Shown one piece after another: positions 1-9,786 of a DNA stretch of 64,000 nucleotides. The notes under the pieces were generated by a model that was not told the DNA's origin, searched no databases, and saw only the letters and a list, made by a program, of their open reading frames with translations. How positions within the stretch are numbered: position 1 is the first letter of the stretch; every line of letters starts with the position of its first letter. The DNA is taken from the NCBI GenBank assembly GCA_963820075.1, contig CAWFYS010000012.1, positions 124,001 to 188,000 of the forward strand, written 5' to 3'. The stretch is from Kumtagia sp963820075 (GTDB taxonomy: Bacteria; Pseudomonadota; Alphaproteobacteria; Rhizobiales; Rhizobiaceae). The position numbers and the translations under genes are program-made.

Positions 1-1289
1 TTTGCCGACATTTCCTCCGGTGCATCGGCGCCGGGACCGCCCGCTTCCGATTCTGCTTCCGCCGGGTGCTGATCGACGACCATGTCCGCCAGCCGGGCAA
101 TGCCGAACCCGCGAAAACCCTCGAAGCTGCGGTCGCGCGAATAGATCGGCAAAGCCGCGAGATCGACGGGAACCTTCAGTTCCGTTCCGGCGACGGGCCA
201 GAGCACGGTCCGTCCCGACCATGTGTCGCGGCGCTCGAGCAGACCGGCGACCTCGCGCAGCGGATCGAGATCCATCGCGTCGGACACCGACGCGAAGGAA
301 TGTCCCAGAATATCGCCGGCGGGAGTGCCGACCGCGGACAGGAACTCGGGCGACATGGCGCTGAAGCGGCCGGCCGCGTCGGTCTTCCAGGCAAAGCGGA
401 TGGACGCAGCCGTTCGGTCGATGACGGCTGCCTTCGGTTTCTCGGCAGTGGCTCCGGCGGCAGCCGGCGTTTCGCCCGATCCCGCCGCGGCTTTCGCCGG
501 CCCCGGCATACGCTCAAGCATGGTGGCGGAGTCGTCCGGCTCCGCGCTGGCCAATGCGGTGGACGGCACTTTGTCGTCCTCCGGCTCGCCGTCGGCCGGC
601 GCCGCGTTGCTCGCGACAGGGACGGCCGCGGGGCCTGGCCCTTCCGCGACCACCACGAGGAGATGGCGCGCCGGCCGGTCGCCGAGCCGCGCGATTCCCG
701 CCGGAACTCTGCCGATTCCTGACTGAATGATGCGCTTGACGAGGCGGTCGGCTTCGCCGGCCACCGCCGACACGAGTTCGGCGAGCACCCGCGGCGAAAT
801 TTCCAGCGCGGCAAAACCCGGCGATGCGGCCTCGACCACGCCGCGCTCGTCTACGAAGGCCAGCAGATGGCCGGGATTTGAAAAGCCGCTGATCGCACGC
901 GATGCGACCTCGGCTGCCGGCACAGCGGCGGGCCTCGCCAGCATGATCGCCGCCTCGCCGTCCGGCAGCGTGACCGCGCTTGCCGAAAATGCCGACGCCC
1001 TGCTGTCCAGACCGTTGGCAAGACGCACAAGGACCGGCCGGTCGCGCCCGATCTCGGGGTAGCCCTTCGTCGCCATGATCTGCCGTCTGGCGGCCAGTCC
1101 GAGCCCGCTGCCCGCGCCGATCATGGCCTCGACATCGGCATGCCCGAACAATACGGCGCCCGGCCCATTGATCCAGATGACTTCGGCAAGGTCGACCGTC
1201 AGGATGACGATGGCGTCGCCCGCCGCGAATCGCTCACGCACCGTATCGAGCACGGCGACATCTATGAACGAGTAGGCGGTCGCTGGCAT
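1..1289 (-). CDS. PAS-domain sensor histidine kinase, N-terminal part (PdhS-like)
   Basis: The frame is open from an ATG at 1289 to the window edge, giving about 429 residues without a stop; the kinase half lies outside. The protein starts MPATAYSFIDVAVLDTV and has a first PAS-like segment (around residues 15-100, with the stretch VIWINGPGAVLFG), an Ala/Pro-rich linker, and a second PAS-like segment (SIRFAWKTDAAGRFSAMSPE). This layout resembles the long multi-PAS rhizobial kinases of the PdhS/DivJ/PleC group that feed the DivK-CtrA cell-cycle network. A CtrA-type box lies 36 bases upstream of the start. Assignment to PdhS is inferred, because the H-box and catalytic domain cannot be seen. Confidence 0.75.
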   Translation of the reverse strand, partial: MPATAYSFIDVAVLDTVRERFAAGDAIVILTVDLAEVIWINGPGAVLFGHADVEAMIGAGSGLGLAARRQIMATKGYPEIGRDRPVLVRLANGLDSRASAFSASAVTLPDGEAAIMLARPAAVPAAEVASRAISGFSNPGHLLAFVDERGVVEAASPGFAALEISPRVLAELVSAVAGEADRLVKRIIQSGIGRVPAGIARLGDRPARHLLVVVAEGPGPAAVPVASNAAPADGEPEDDKVPSTALASAEPDDSATMLERMPGPAKAAAGSGETPAAAGATAEKPKAAVIDRTAASIRFAWKTDAAGRFSAMSPEFLSAVGTPAGDILGHSFASVSDAMDLDPLREVAGLLERRDTWSGRTVLWPVAGTELKVPVDLAALPIYSRDRSFEGFRGFGIARLADMVVDQHPAEAESEAGGPGADAPEEMSA

Positions 1290-1324
1290 TGTGCCGGTAT
1301 TCTCCGTTCCGGAAATCCTCGACT

Positions 1325-1340
1325 GTTAACGTGATGTTAA
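1325..1340 (-). promoter_or_regulatory. CtrA-type binding box
   Basis: On the minus strand the sequence reads TTAACATCACGTTAAC, a full match to the CtrA consensus TTAA-N7-TTAAC. It lies 36-51 bases before the start of the PAS kinase gene, where it could overlap the promoter. Binding is inferred from the consensus. Confidence 0.55.
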
Positions 1341-1428
1341 TAAAAGTTGGTGGCTTCCGCGTCCACCACGCCGGGATTGAGACGCCTGATTTCTGGGCTT
1401 TTGGTTAATTCCGGCGACCTTTTTTTGG

Positions 1429-1456
1429 TGCATTGCAAAAAAAATGTTGCAATGCA
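1429..1456. promoter_or_regulatory. Perfect inverted repeat before the phasin gene, candidate PhaR operator
   Basis: The 10-base arms TGCATTGCAA (1429-1438) and TTGCAATGCA (1447-1456) are exact reverse complements separated by an A-rich 8-base spacer, 73 bases before the phasin start. TGC/GCA-rich palindromes are the known type of target for PhaR/AniA, the PHB-responsive repressor of phasin genes in alphaproteobacteria. The link to PhaR is by analogy. Confidence 0.5.
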
Positions 1457-1528
1457 GCATAAGCCTCGCTATATGTCTCTCATCACGAGACAGACGGTAC
1501 CCCGACCCGTCGAAATAAAGGAAAGAAA

Positions 1529-1993
1529 ATGTCCAAGACCGCTAGCAAGCCCACCGATTTCATCGAAAACGTCGAGTTCCCCACCTTCGACGCATCCAAG
1601 GCTACCGACCAGTTCCGCGCTTTCACCGAGAAGGGCGTTGAGCAGAGCAAGGAAGTTTACTCGAAGCTGAAGACCGGCGCCGAGAGCACCCAGAAGGCCG
1701 TCGAGACGAGCGTCGAGACCGCCAAGGCCGCCGGCAGCGACCTGTCGCTGAAGACGATCGCCGCGCTGCGCGCCAATGCCGAGCTCAGCTTCTCGCACCT
1801 CGAGGCGCTGGTTGGCGTCAAGTCGGTTTCCGAGCTGATCGAAGTGCAGACCGCTTTCGTTCGCAAGAGCGTCGAGGCCGGCGTTGCCCAGGTCAAGGAT
1901 CTCCAGGCTGCCAGCACGAAGGCCGCCGAGGAAGTCACCAAGCCGCTGAAGGACGTCTTCGAGAAGGCGATGAAAGACATCAAGGTCGCTTGA
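1529..1993 (+). CDS. Phasin family protein
   Basis: A 154-residue, highly charged, Ala-rich and helix-prone protein with no signal peptide or membrane segment. A phasin_2-type domain spans about residues 25-130 (FTEKGVEQSKEVYSKLK, then LSLKTIAALRANAELSFSHLE and FVRKSVEAGVAQVKDL). Phasins coat polyhydroxybutyrate granules and set their number and size. The start is supported by AAAGGAAAG 5-13 bases upstream. A perfect palindrome lies in the promoter region and a strong hairpin terminator follows about 100 bases after the stop, so the gene is probably transcribed alone. Confidence 0.92.
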   Translation: MSKTASKPTDFIENVEFPTFDASKATDQFRAFTEKGVEQSKEVYSKLKTGAESTQKAVETSVETAKAAGSDLSLKTIAALRANAELSFSHLEALVGVKSVSELIEVQTAFVRKSVEAGVAQVKDLQAASTKAAEEVTKPLKDVFEKAMKDIKVA

Positions 1994-2089
1994 TTTTCTA
2001 GCGACCAGTACTCCCCGCGGGACGGTTCCTCCTCCCTCTGCCCCGCGGGATATGCCGCCAGCACCCTCCTCCCGCTGGCGCGACATAGG

Positions 2090-2126
2090 AAAAGGCCGGC
2101 ACCTCCTCCCGCCGGCCTTTTCTTTT
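2090..2126 (+). terminator. Rho-independent terminator after the phasin gene
   Basis: AAAAGGCCGGC pairs with GCCGGCCTTTT across a 10-base loop and is followed by CTTTT. It is the first strong hairpin downstream of the phasin stop. Confidence 0.8.
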
Positions 2127-2237
2127 GCCGCTTGAAATGGCGCGCATTTGCTCTTATTCACACCCACGCAAGCGACGCCGCGCCAGGCCTAGGCCGTCCA
2201 GCCGGTGTTGCCGCATATCGCCAGCTATGGCGCGTGT

Positions 2238-2314
2238 GCGGTTGTAGCTCAGCTGGTTAGAGCGCCGGATTGTGGATCCGGAGGTCGCTGGTTCAATCCC
2301 AGCCAACCGTACCA
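2238..2314 (+). tRNA. tRNA-His (GTG anticodon)
   Basis: A complete 77-base cloverleaf with encoded CCA. The acceptor is GCGGTTG pairing with CAACCGT, the D arm is GCTC...GAGC, the anticodon stem CCGGA/TCCGG encloses TTGTGGA with anticodon GTG, and the T arm is GCTGG-TTCAATC-CCAGC. The base before G1 is T, not G, and the discriminator is A. This is the unusual tRNA-His type known from alphaproteobacteria, which lack the otherwise universal G-1:C73 identity pair. Confidence 0.97.
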
Positions 2315-2583
2315 CTTTTTCACCAGCAATTTCAAAGGTATGCCTGAGCGCCTCCTGTCATCCAGGGCGCCGCGTGTCGCATTCATTTTGCGAAGAATTA
2401 CCGTTGATTTCCAACGATTTTCTGAAACTATCGGCAAATACATGCGACACGCACTGACCGCGCTTAAACAGATATGAGATTCTTGCAATGAAGGAGGGGT
2501 TGCCCAAATCGACTTGGCCAAATCCCGGCGAAATGAGCCTTCGTGGAAGGCCCCTTCTTTCCGCAGCCTGCCGCGGTGGACGA

Positions 2584-4339
2584 TCACGCCGCGCTGCTCG
2601 CGCCTTTTTCCTGGCTGACCTGGCGGGCATGCGCGCGGTTCGCCTCCAGCCGCTCGCGGGCCATCTTGTCGACGACGGCGCGCAGTTTCGGATGGCGGGC
2701 CATGAATTGGCTGAAGTCGCGCCGCTCTAGCACCAGGAACTCGCAGAAGTCGACGGCGATCACATCGGCCGTTCGCCTGGAGCCGCTGAGCAGCGCCATT
2801 TCGCCGAAGAAGGAGCCGGCTTCCAGCGGAATGGCGCGCCCGCCGACCCGAACTTCCACGGCCCCCGAAGTGATGAAATACATCCCGTCCGCCCGTTCGC
2901 CGGTGCGGATCACCCGCTCGCCGGGCGAGGCCGATTTCGGCCGGAACAGCAGCAGCAATTCCTCATGGTCCTCCTTGTCGATGACCGCGAGCAATGGGAA
3001 AGTTTCCAGCAATGCGTGGATTTTCGTGCGTCGCGCGGTTTCGCGCTCGTCCTGCAGCGCCTTGATCCTGTCGAGTTCCCGCACCAGCCTGTCGTGGCGT
3101 GCCCGCCCGTAACCCGCCGTCACCGCCGGCCAGGTAACGCGGACCCATTTCTGCAACTTGCCCGCGACCATGAAAGCAAGCGGGTTGAGCGTGATCGACA
3201 GCAGAGCGCCGGCAAGCACCAGATCCTGGCCCTCCGTCGGGATGAGGCCGAGCGTCACCCCCAGCCCGACCAGGATGAAGGAGAATTCCCCGATTTGCGC
3301 GAGGCCGGCCGCGACAGTGAGGCCCATGCTCACCGGGTAGCGCAGCAGAAGCACGATGCCGACGGCGATCACCGATCTTCCGACCATGACCAGCGCCAGC
3401 ACGCCAAGCACAGCCAATGGATCCTCGACCAGCACCGCGGGATTGAACAGCATTCCGACCGATACGAAGAACAGCACGGAAAAGGCGTCCTGCAGCGGCA
3501 GGGAGTCCTTGGCAGCCTTCTGGCTGAGATGCAATTCGCCGAGCACCAGTCCGGCGAAGAAGGCGCCAAGCGCGAAGGATACGCCGAATAGTTCCGCCGA
3601 GCCGTAGGCGATGCCGACGGCGAGCGCGAGCACGGAAAGTGTGAACAGTTCGCGCGAGCCCGTACGCGCCACCTTGGTGAGAACCCAGGGCACGATCCTT
3701 GGCCCGAGGAAGATCGCCAGCGCGGCGAAGAGCCCGATCCTCGCCAGCGTGAAGATCAGCTCGACCGCCAGGGCGGTTGCCGCCGCCGGCGGCGTCCGGC
3801 GTTTCGCCGGCGCCAAGCAATTCCGCCAACGCCGGCAACAGCACCAGCGCCAGCACCATGGCCAGATCCTCGACGATCAGCCAGCCGATCGTCACCCGGC
3901 CGCTCGGCGTGTTCAGCAGATGATATTCCTCCAGCGCCTTGAGCATCACCACCGTGCTGGCTACCGAAAGGCTGAGGCCGAACACGATGCCGGCGCCCAG
4001 ATCCCAACCCAATGAGAAGGCAAGTCCCATTCCGAGCAGCGTCGCCAGGACGATGCGGCCGAGCGCTCCCGGAATGGCGATACCCCGCACCGCCAAAAGG
4101 TCGGAGGCGGAGAAATGCAGTCCGACGCCGAACATCAGAAGTATCACGCCCATTTCGGCGAGCTGGCTGGCCAGCGCGCCGTCGGCGACGACGCCCGGGG
4201 TGAAGGGTCCGATGAGAATGCCGGCAACCAGGTATCCGACCAGCGGCGGCAGGCGCAGCCTGTCGGCCAGGTAGCCGCAGACCGAAGCCAGCACGAAGCA
4301 CACGGCTACCGTGGCGATCAGAGTGGCATCCTGGTGCAA
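2584..4339 (-). CDS. CPA2-type cation:proton antiporter with C-terminal cyclic-nucleotide-binding domain, frameshifted
   Basis: The reading starts at ATG 4339 (MHQDATLIATVAVCFVLASV) and shows the KefB/KefC/YbaL-type membrane core (LPPLVGYLVAGILIGPFTPG; GIVFGLSLSVASTVVMLKAL). Near 3775-3795 the frame is lost in a GCC/GGC-rich run; skipping one base restores it as ALAVELIFTLARIGLFAAL and continues to the stop at 2584, for about 585 residues in all. The usual RCK/TrkA-N tail is absent. Instead the last 150 residues form a cNMP-binding fold whose phosphate-binding cassette (FFGEMALLSGSRRTADV) keeps its Glu and Arg. The role is probably inner-membrane K+ or Na+/H+ exchange gated by a nucleotide. 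The break may be real or a sequencing error. Confidence 0.82.
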
Positions 4340-4522
4340 CCGCGTTCCCTTTTTTGTTCTTATCCGGCCTCCCGCCTGTCTTCACCAATGCAAGGAAAGC
4401 CAAGGGACCGCAAGACATTGATCAAGTGCCCATGCCCCGGACCCGGCACCGCGATCCTTGGGCAGCGCTTGACATTCGCGCGGCAAGACCCGACTTCCTT
4501 CGGTCTGAAAATGGAGACCGCC

Positions 4523-5275
4523 ATGTCAGAGCCTCGACGATCGACGATCGACGCCGTGGAAGTCGAGCGCTTCTCCGCGCTTGCCGCCGAGTGGTGGAAT
4601 CCCAACGGCAAATTCCGTCCGCTGCACAAGTTCAATCCGGTCCGCTTGTCCTACATACGCGACCAGGTTGCGGCGCAATTCGGCCGCGACGTCCATGAAG
4701 CCCGCCCTTTCGAAGGCTTGCGTTTCCTGGACATCGGCTGTGGCGGCGGCCTGCTTTGCGAGCCGATGGCGCGGCTGGGAGCCGAGATCGTGGGCGCCGA
4801 TGCGTCCGCCACCAATATCGAGGTGGCGAAGCTGCACGCCGCCGAAGCAGGCGTCACGATCGACTACCGCGCCGCGGCGGCGGAGGACCTGGCGGACGCC
4901 GGCGAAAAATTCGACGTCGTCCTCAACATGGAAGTGGTCGAGCACGTCTCGGATGTCGGGTTTTACATTTCCCGTTGCGCGGAGATGGTGAAGCCGGACG
5001 GCATCATGTTCGTCGCCACCATAAACCGCACCCTTAAGGCGCTCGGCCTGGCGATCATCGGCGCCGAATACGTCCTGCGCTGGCTGCCGCGCGGCACCCA
5101 CCAGTACGGCAGGCTGGTACGTCCGGAAGAGCTGGAAAAGGCGCTCGGCGATGCCGGCATGGCCGTCGCCGACCGCACCGGCGTGGTCTACCACCCGCTT
5201 GCCGACCGCTGGCAGCGTGCCAGCGACATGGACGTCAACTATATGGTCATGGCCGAGAAGCGGCCGCCGGCCTGA
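4523..5275 (+). CDS. ubiG: Ubiquinone biosynthesis O-methyltransferase UbiG
   Basis: A class I SAM-dependent methyltransferase that carries out both O-methylations of ubiquinone synthesis. The glycine-rich SAM loop is FLDIGCGGGLLCEP, followed by acidic NMEVVEHV and the typical N-terminal UbiG signature WWNPNGKFRPLHKFNP. The ATG at 4523 gives 250 residues and has GGAG 6 bases upstream; an in-frame ATG at 4511 is possible but has no good ribosome site. The aspartokinase gene lysC, which often sits beside ubiG in rhizobia, is not here. Confidence 0.95.
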   Translation: MSEPRRSTIDAVEVERFSALAAEWWNPNGKFRPLHKFNPVRLSYIRDQVAAQFGRDVHEARPFEGLRFLDIGCGGGLLCEPMARLGAEIVGADASATNIEVAKLHAAEAGVTIDYRAAAAEDLADAGEKFDVVLNMEVVEHVSDVGFYISRCAEMVKPDGIMFVATINRTLKALGLAIIGAEYVLRWLPRGTHQYGRLVRPEELEKALGDAGMAVADRTGVVYHPLADRWQRASDMDVNYMVMAEKRPPA

Positions 5276-5593
5276 AGGACAAAGCCTGCCCGGTGGCGAG
5301 CAGCCGCCATCGCGACCACGTGACAAAGGCGCGGGATGGCCGTCCGCCGCCAAGGACGCACGATCCCGCCTGCCGGGCAAGCAGTCCACCCCCCATTCAG
5401 GGCCCGACGATGTAACGAACTCCAGCGGGGCAGTGTGACACCCGGCAAAATCCGCGTCGCCCACAATAAAATTTGAATTTGGCGAGCACCACGTCCTTTC
5501 GCCCTCGTCGCCGGCCGAAATCTCACGCTCGTTTCACGCAACATAAATAGCATACACATTATGCAGCGACGCGGCGGTCCTCCCTGTGCCGCC

Positions 5594-5648
5594 TCGACCG
5601 GAGCGGTTTGGCCCCCCAACCATCCCCCAAGAAGACCGCTCCGGTCGA
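5594..5648. other. Long hairpin in the 5276-5807 intergenic gap
   Basis: The 532-base gap between ubiG and the DUF2934 gene holds one clear structure. The exact 14-base arms TCGACCGGAGCGGT (5594-5607) and ACCGCTCCGGTCGA (5635-5648) are separated by a 27-base loop with two runs of C. It could be a regulatory RNA hairpin or a dispersed palindrome. No U-tract follows, so it is not a standard terminator. No gene is evident in the rest of the gap. Confidence 0.4.
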
Positions 5649-5807
5649 ACCTCTCCAAAGAGATTGTTCGTCCGAGCGCTCGGCCTGGAGCTTAAGATCC
5701 GCCGATTCCGCGGCCGCGTGCGAACGGGCCGGCGTCCCGGCGCCGCGACAGTTGCATCGTCGGCCATGATCGGTCAGGCTCGATGCGTTCGATCAATGGA
5801 GAAGACC

Positions 5808-6056
5808 ATGGCCGGCGACAGAGATGAACGTATCCGCAAGCGCGCGCATGAAATCTGGGAGCGTGAAGGCAGGCCCGACGGCGCCGACGAGCAGCATTGG
5901 CTGCAGGCCAGTCGCGAAATCGATGCCGAGGACCAGCCTGCCGCGAGCGAGCCAGAGACGGAAAAGCCCGCGCCGAAAAAGGCTCGCCGAACGAAGCCGG
6001 CAGAGGCTGAAGGCAGCAAGCCGGCCGCGCCGCCCCGGCAACGAAAGAAGACCTAA
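5808..6056 (+). CDS. DUF2934 domain protein
   Basis: An 82-residue protein starting MAGDRDERIRKRAHEIWE. The first 40 residues match the DUF2934 pattern (R-x-R-A-x-x-I-W-x-x-E-G-R-P-x-G, then HWLQA). The rest is a Lys/Ala/Pro-rich, apparently disordered tail (KPAPKKARRTKPAEAEG, ending RQRKKT) that could bind nucleic acid. The ATG at 5808 has GGAG 6 bases upstream; an ATG 12 bases earlier is less well placed. The function of the family is unknown. It overlaps the 3' end of a small convergent reading frame by 4 bases. Confidence 0.8.
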   Translation: MAGDRDERIRKRAHEIWEREGRPDGADEQHWLQASREIDAEDQPAASEPETEKPAPKKARRTKPAEAEGSKPAAPPRQRKKT

Positions 6057-6274
6057 ATTAGCAATACTGCCAAGTCCTCGTGAGCCAGGACGCCGCTGAG
6101 CGGGTCACGGCGATATCTGGCGACGATCGAGCCTGCTTCCGCGTGTATCGGTTCGCCGTACACGACGGGCTCGACACCGGGAAGAAGGTCGCGCGACGGG
6201 CCGGCTGAGGGCCCCCGCGTAACGAGCAGGGCATCGACATGACGAGCGGCGGCGTACTGCTTGATAAGCGACAT
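6053..6274 (-). CDS. Small hypothetical protein
   Basis: A 73-residue frame (MSLIKQYAAARHVDALLVTRG) with a possible ribosome site AGGGGA about 10 bases upstream. It is not recognised as a known family and has no signal peptide or membrane segment. It converges on the DUF2934 gene with a 4-base overlap. The composition is protein-like, but the frame is short and may be chance. Confidence 0.35.
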   Translation of the reverse strand: MSLIKQYAAARHVDALLVTRGPSAGPSRDLLPGVEPVVYGEPIHAEAGSIVARYRRDPLSGVLAHEDLAVLLI

Positions 6275-6658
6275 TCATACATCCCCTGGAATTCGGGCCG
6301 CTTGTAGCCAGTCGCCTTTTAGATCAGCCGGAGGAAGCTGGCGGCCGGATGGATCGGGGGAATTTCCTCGCGGTGTTACGCAGGCGTGGTTCCATGCCTC
6401 CGGGTTTCCGGGCGGCGGGCGCCTACGGCGTCGGGTCGCTCGGCCGTACCACCGGTACGACCTTCGCGACCCTCCTGGTGGATCGCCGCGCCGTCCGAGA
6501 AACATAATGATTCAATCCGACCGCAACTTGCCCTAGACGCGCAGCACCTTCAATCACAGCGGGCAGCAGAAAATTTTTTGTTCCGGGTGGACACATCATT
6601 TGGTCCGCGCTATCCGGCGTCGCGCTGGCATAATTACCTGCAGGGAATTCATTTCGAC
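6275..6658. other. Gap before the capsule-type gene
   Basis: No convincing gene is seen. The plus-strand frame of the following gene is open from 6386, but its residues before about 6659 are Arg/Pro/Ser-rich and do not look like protein. The promoter of the downstream islet should lie here; no clear -35/-10 pair was found. Confidence 0.3.
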
Positions 6659-9600
6659 GTGTCGAGGTTTCAGTCCAGTGTCGTGTCTCCGTCTTCCCCG
6701 CCCGGCAGCTTTTCGCTGACAGCCAGCGCCTCCGCATTTGCATATTCCGCGCTGCTCTGGGGCGTCGAACTGCTGCTGAAGATGCGGCGCAAGGCGGCGG
6801 CACGCCGGCTGCTGACATGGGCCACAAGGGATAAGAAAGCTGACCGCCGCGTTCTTTCCCTCGTTTCGCGGGCATGGGCGGGAAAAGCGAGCGACAAACG
6901 CATCGCCGACATGCGCGTTGCCCATCTGAACAACCTCATCGCGCGGCCGCTTCGGCGGCGCAACTACGCCCGGCTGCTGGAGCTTGCCGCCCGCTACGAG
7001 GCGCTGGGAAGGAACCTGCCCGTCGCCGCCGGCGACCTCATCGCCCGGCAACTGGTGAGCGACACCGGTCGCCGGCGTATACTCGCGGCGTCAAGCGGAG
7101 CGCTTGCGAAAGCCCCGAACAGCGCTTTCCTGCTTTACCTGAATGCCGTCACCACTGCCAAGAGCGGCGACCCCGCGACGGCGGGAGGCATGCTGAGCGA
7201 GAAGCTCAGGGCCATTGTTGCGCGCCCGACGACCTCCCCCGAGCAAGCCAAGGCAACCAAGCGGCAGTTCGATATCATGACCGGCGCATGGCGCGTGGTC
7301 GACCTCGTCGCGCGCGAGGACATGCTATGGCTCGACAGCGATCGGGGTTCGACATATGCCTCGCTCGCGATCGAGGATGTTTTGGGAAGGGAGGGAACGG
7401 ATACTCAAAGCGGCCTGTTGAGTTTCAAGGAGCCGCTCCTCCAGTCACGCGACGAGGGACGCTACCTCAACTCCTGTCTCGCCGACTTCAACGCCAGCCC
7501 GGCGCTGGTCGTGAAGCTGAAGACGATCAAGGAAATGCTGCGCCATGCCACGCGGCGCCAGATTTCCTATCACTACGCCTATCAGGTCGCCAATCAATGC
7601 CTGGATGGCGTCCTGCCGGCGATTGACCGGCTTGTCGAGTCGAAGGAGGAAGACTTTCCCGACTCCCAAGCGGCAAAGCTCGCCGTCCAAAAACTGACGC
7701 TGGCATTGGATGTGTGCGTCAGGCTTCAACGCGCGGCCGGAAATAAGCCGGCTCAAGGCCAAATTGCTGGAACTGGGGCGCTGGCCGCAATTCGAGCCGT
7801 TCCGCTGGACAATACTGCCGACGCTTGTATCGGATGGCGCCGACGCCTGGCGTCCCTCCTCGCTGCAGCTTCGCAGCCAAATAAAGACCCTGCCGGCGAA
7901 CGAGGCCGACCTCAAGGCTTTCCTGCGCTGGGCGATGATCGCCCGCGAGTTCATCGATGCCGAGAAAGTTTTCAAGAAGCTCAAACCCGCGCTGCAAGGT
8001 TCACAAGCCAGTCTCTTTTTTGTCAATATTCTGCAGCGGCAGAGCCGCTTTACCGACGCGATCAACCTGGTCAAGCGGATTCACGGCTATGTCCTGTCGA
8101 GACCACACTCTCTCAAGCCTTACAACCACTGGAACCTGGTGCGCCGATACGGCGAACTTGATTTCCTGCGCAAGACGTCGAACTTCTACCTGACGGCAAA
8201 GCAGCCGAAGAATCCGGTCGGTGTCATCCTTATCGCTGCCCGCAACATCGATCAGTTGCGGAAATATCCCCTCGTCGTTCTGATGATGCTCAAGCGTCAG
8301 GGGTGGGCCGTCGTGCCCCTGGTGGAGGGGCTGCTGCCGCGAGAACTCACCGGCAATCCCAGAATCGACGTGCTCCACGGCTGCATAAGCCTGGAAAACA
8401 GCTTCAGACCCGAGGCCGAATGGCAGCTTCCTGTTTTGCTAAACTTCAAGGCCGAGCCCAAGCAGGGCGTCCTGCGCTGGGGCAAGATAGACCTCTCGCA
8501 TTCGATACTCGAGGACGCCCGTATCAGCCGCCGGGCATTCAACGTCGACCTGACCTGCCCGTCGCTCTCGGCCTATCTCGACGGATTGTGCCTGTGGGTC
8601 AAGCGATACGCCAGTGTGGTGTCCTATGCACACGAGCACTTTCCCAAGATGGGACTGCGTTGCGGGCTCATGTCGCTGTTCAATTCGCGGCTGCCGGACT
8701 CGCTGTTTCGCTCCTTCTGCGAGGAATTCGGCGATCCGGACGATTTTTTCTGTCTTCACACCGCTAACGGCTACGAGAATTACTTCAGGAACTTTCAGAC
8801 CTCGATCTCGACGCGCTGCGTCATCCGCAACGTCACGAAGCATCCGCACGTGCGAGCGTCCAGCATGCCGGTGCCGGAATTCTTTGAAAGCTACTACCAG
8901 TTTCACAAGGGCAATATTTCCGATGTCCTTTCTCGCATAGAATCCATGACAAGCATTCGCCGGACGACGGCGAACGCCCCGGAGGCGGATCCAGCAAGGG
9001 ACGCCTGCGAAAGAACGATCATGGAGTGGCGCGCAAAGGGTGGAAAAGTCATTTGTCTCTTCGGGCGGGTGGTTTGCGACTCCGCTGTTCCCTTCGACGG
9101 CGGTCCCGCCCACAAGGACCTTTCAGACTGGCTCAATCACAGCATCGAGTCGGTGCGCGGAACCGACACGCTCCTTCTGATAAAGCCGCATCCGCATGAA
9201 CTGAACGAGTTTATTGCTACCTACCTCAACGAGTTCTTCGTCGACCTGATCAAGATTGATATCCCCGCTAATGTAATCATCATGGGCCACAAATGGTTCG
9301 ACATCCAGTCGCTCAAGCGGTTTGTCGATCTCGGGCTGCTTTACAACAGCACCGCAGCGGTCGAACTGGCCCTGGAAGAAATACCGACAGTCCTTTGCGG
9401 GCATTTCGGACCGATCGACTATCCGGTCGGCCATATTGTGCCAAAAAGCCGTAGCGACTATGAAGATATACTTCAGTTCAAATCACGCCCAAAATCGGCT
9501 TCGGACATGCGGGCCCGGGCGGCGATGTGGCTGCACTATATGAGCACTTCGGGCTTCATCCTCGACTATCGCTATCACGCGCGGCCCATCACGAACAGGG

Positions 9601-9719
9601 TTGTGTATCCTCCTTACTGGATAGAGGAAGATATGCAGTCCTATCTCAAGAACGGCGACGCTCTCGCGTCGATCTTGGCAAAGCGCGCCATCGGCGTGCT
9701 CGACGAACCCCGAATCTGA
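6659..9719 (+). CDS. Capsule-polysaccharide-synthesis-like protein with long N-terminal helical region, frameshifted
   Basis: Two overlapping frames make one protein of about 1,020 residues. The first (possible GTG start at 6659) is helical and repeat-like (ARRLLTWATRDKKADRRVLS; YARLLELAARYEALGRNLP), similar in feel to TPR/HAT arrays. Near 7730, in CGCGCGG, the frame slips by one base: ...CVRLQRA continues as RPEISRLKAKLLELGRWPQF in the next frame, which runs to 9719. The C-terminal half has hallmarks of the capsule_synth (KpsC/KpsS-like) glycosyltransferase family: LLLIKPHPHE, then YNSTAAVELALEEIPTVLCG. The first frame's tail (7740-8161) is out-of-frame noise. The substrate is unknown. A methyltransferase-like gene follows. 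Confidence 0.68.
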
Positions 9720-9786
9720 TTAGAATTGACCGGCTTTCCAGGCTGCCGGTCTCCTATGATAAGTAGTCTGGCTTCAGGAGAAATTA

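Noticed and set aside
7740..8161. The tail of the first capsule-gene frame as a real C-terminus
   Set aside because: Its residues are Pro/Arg-rich noise and lie antiphase to the well-supported second frame.
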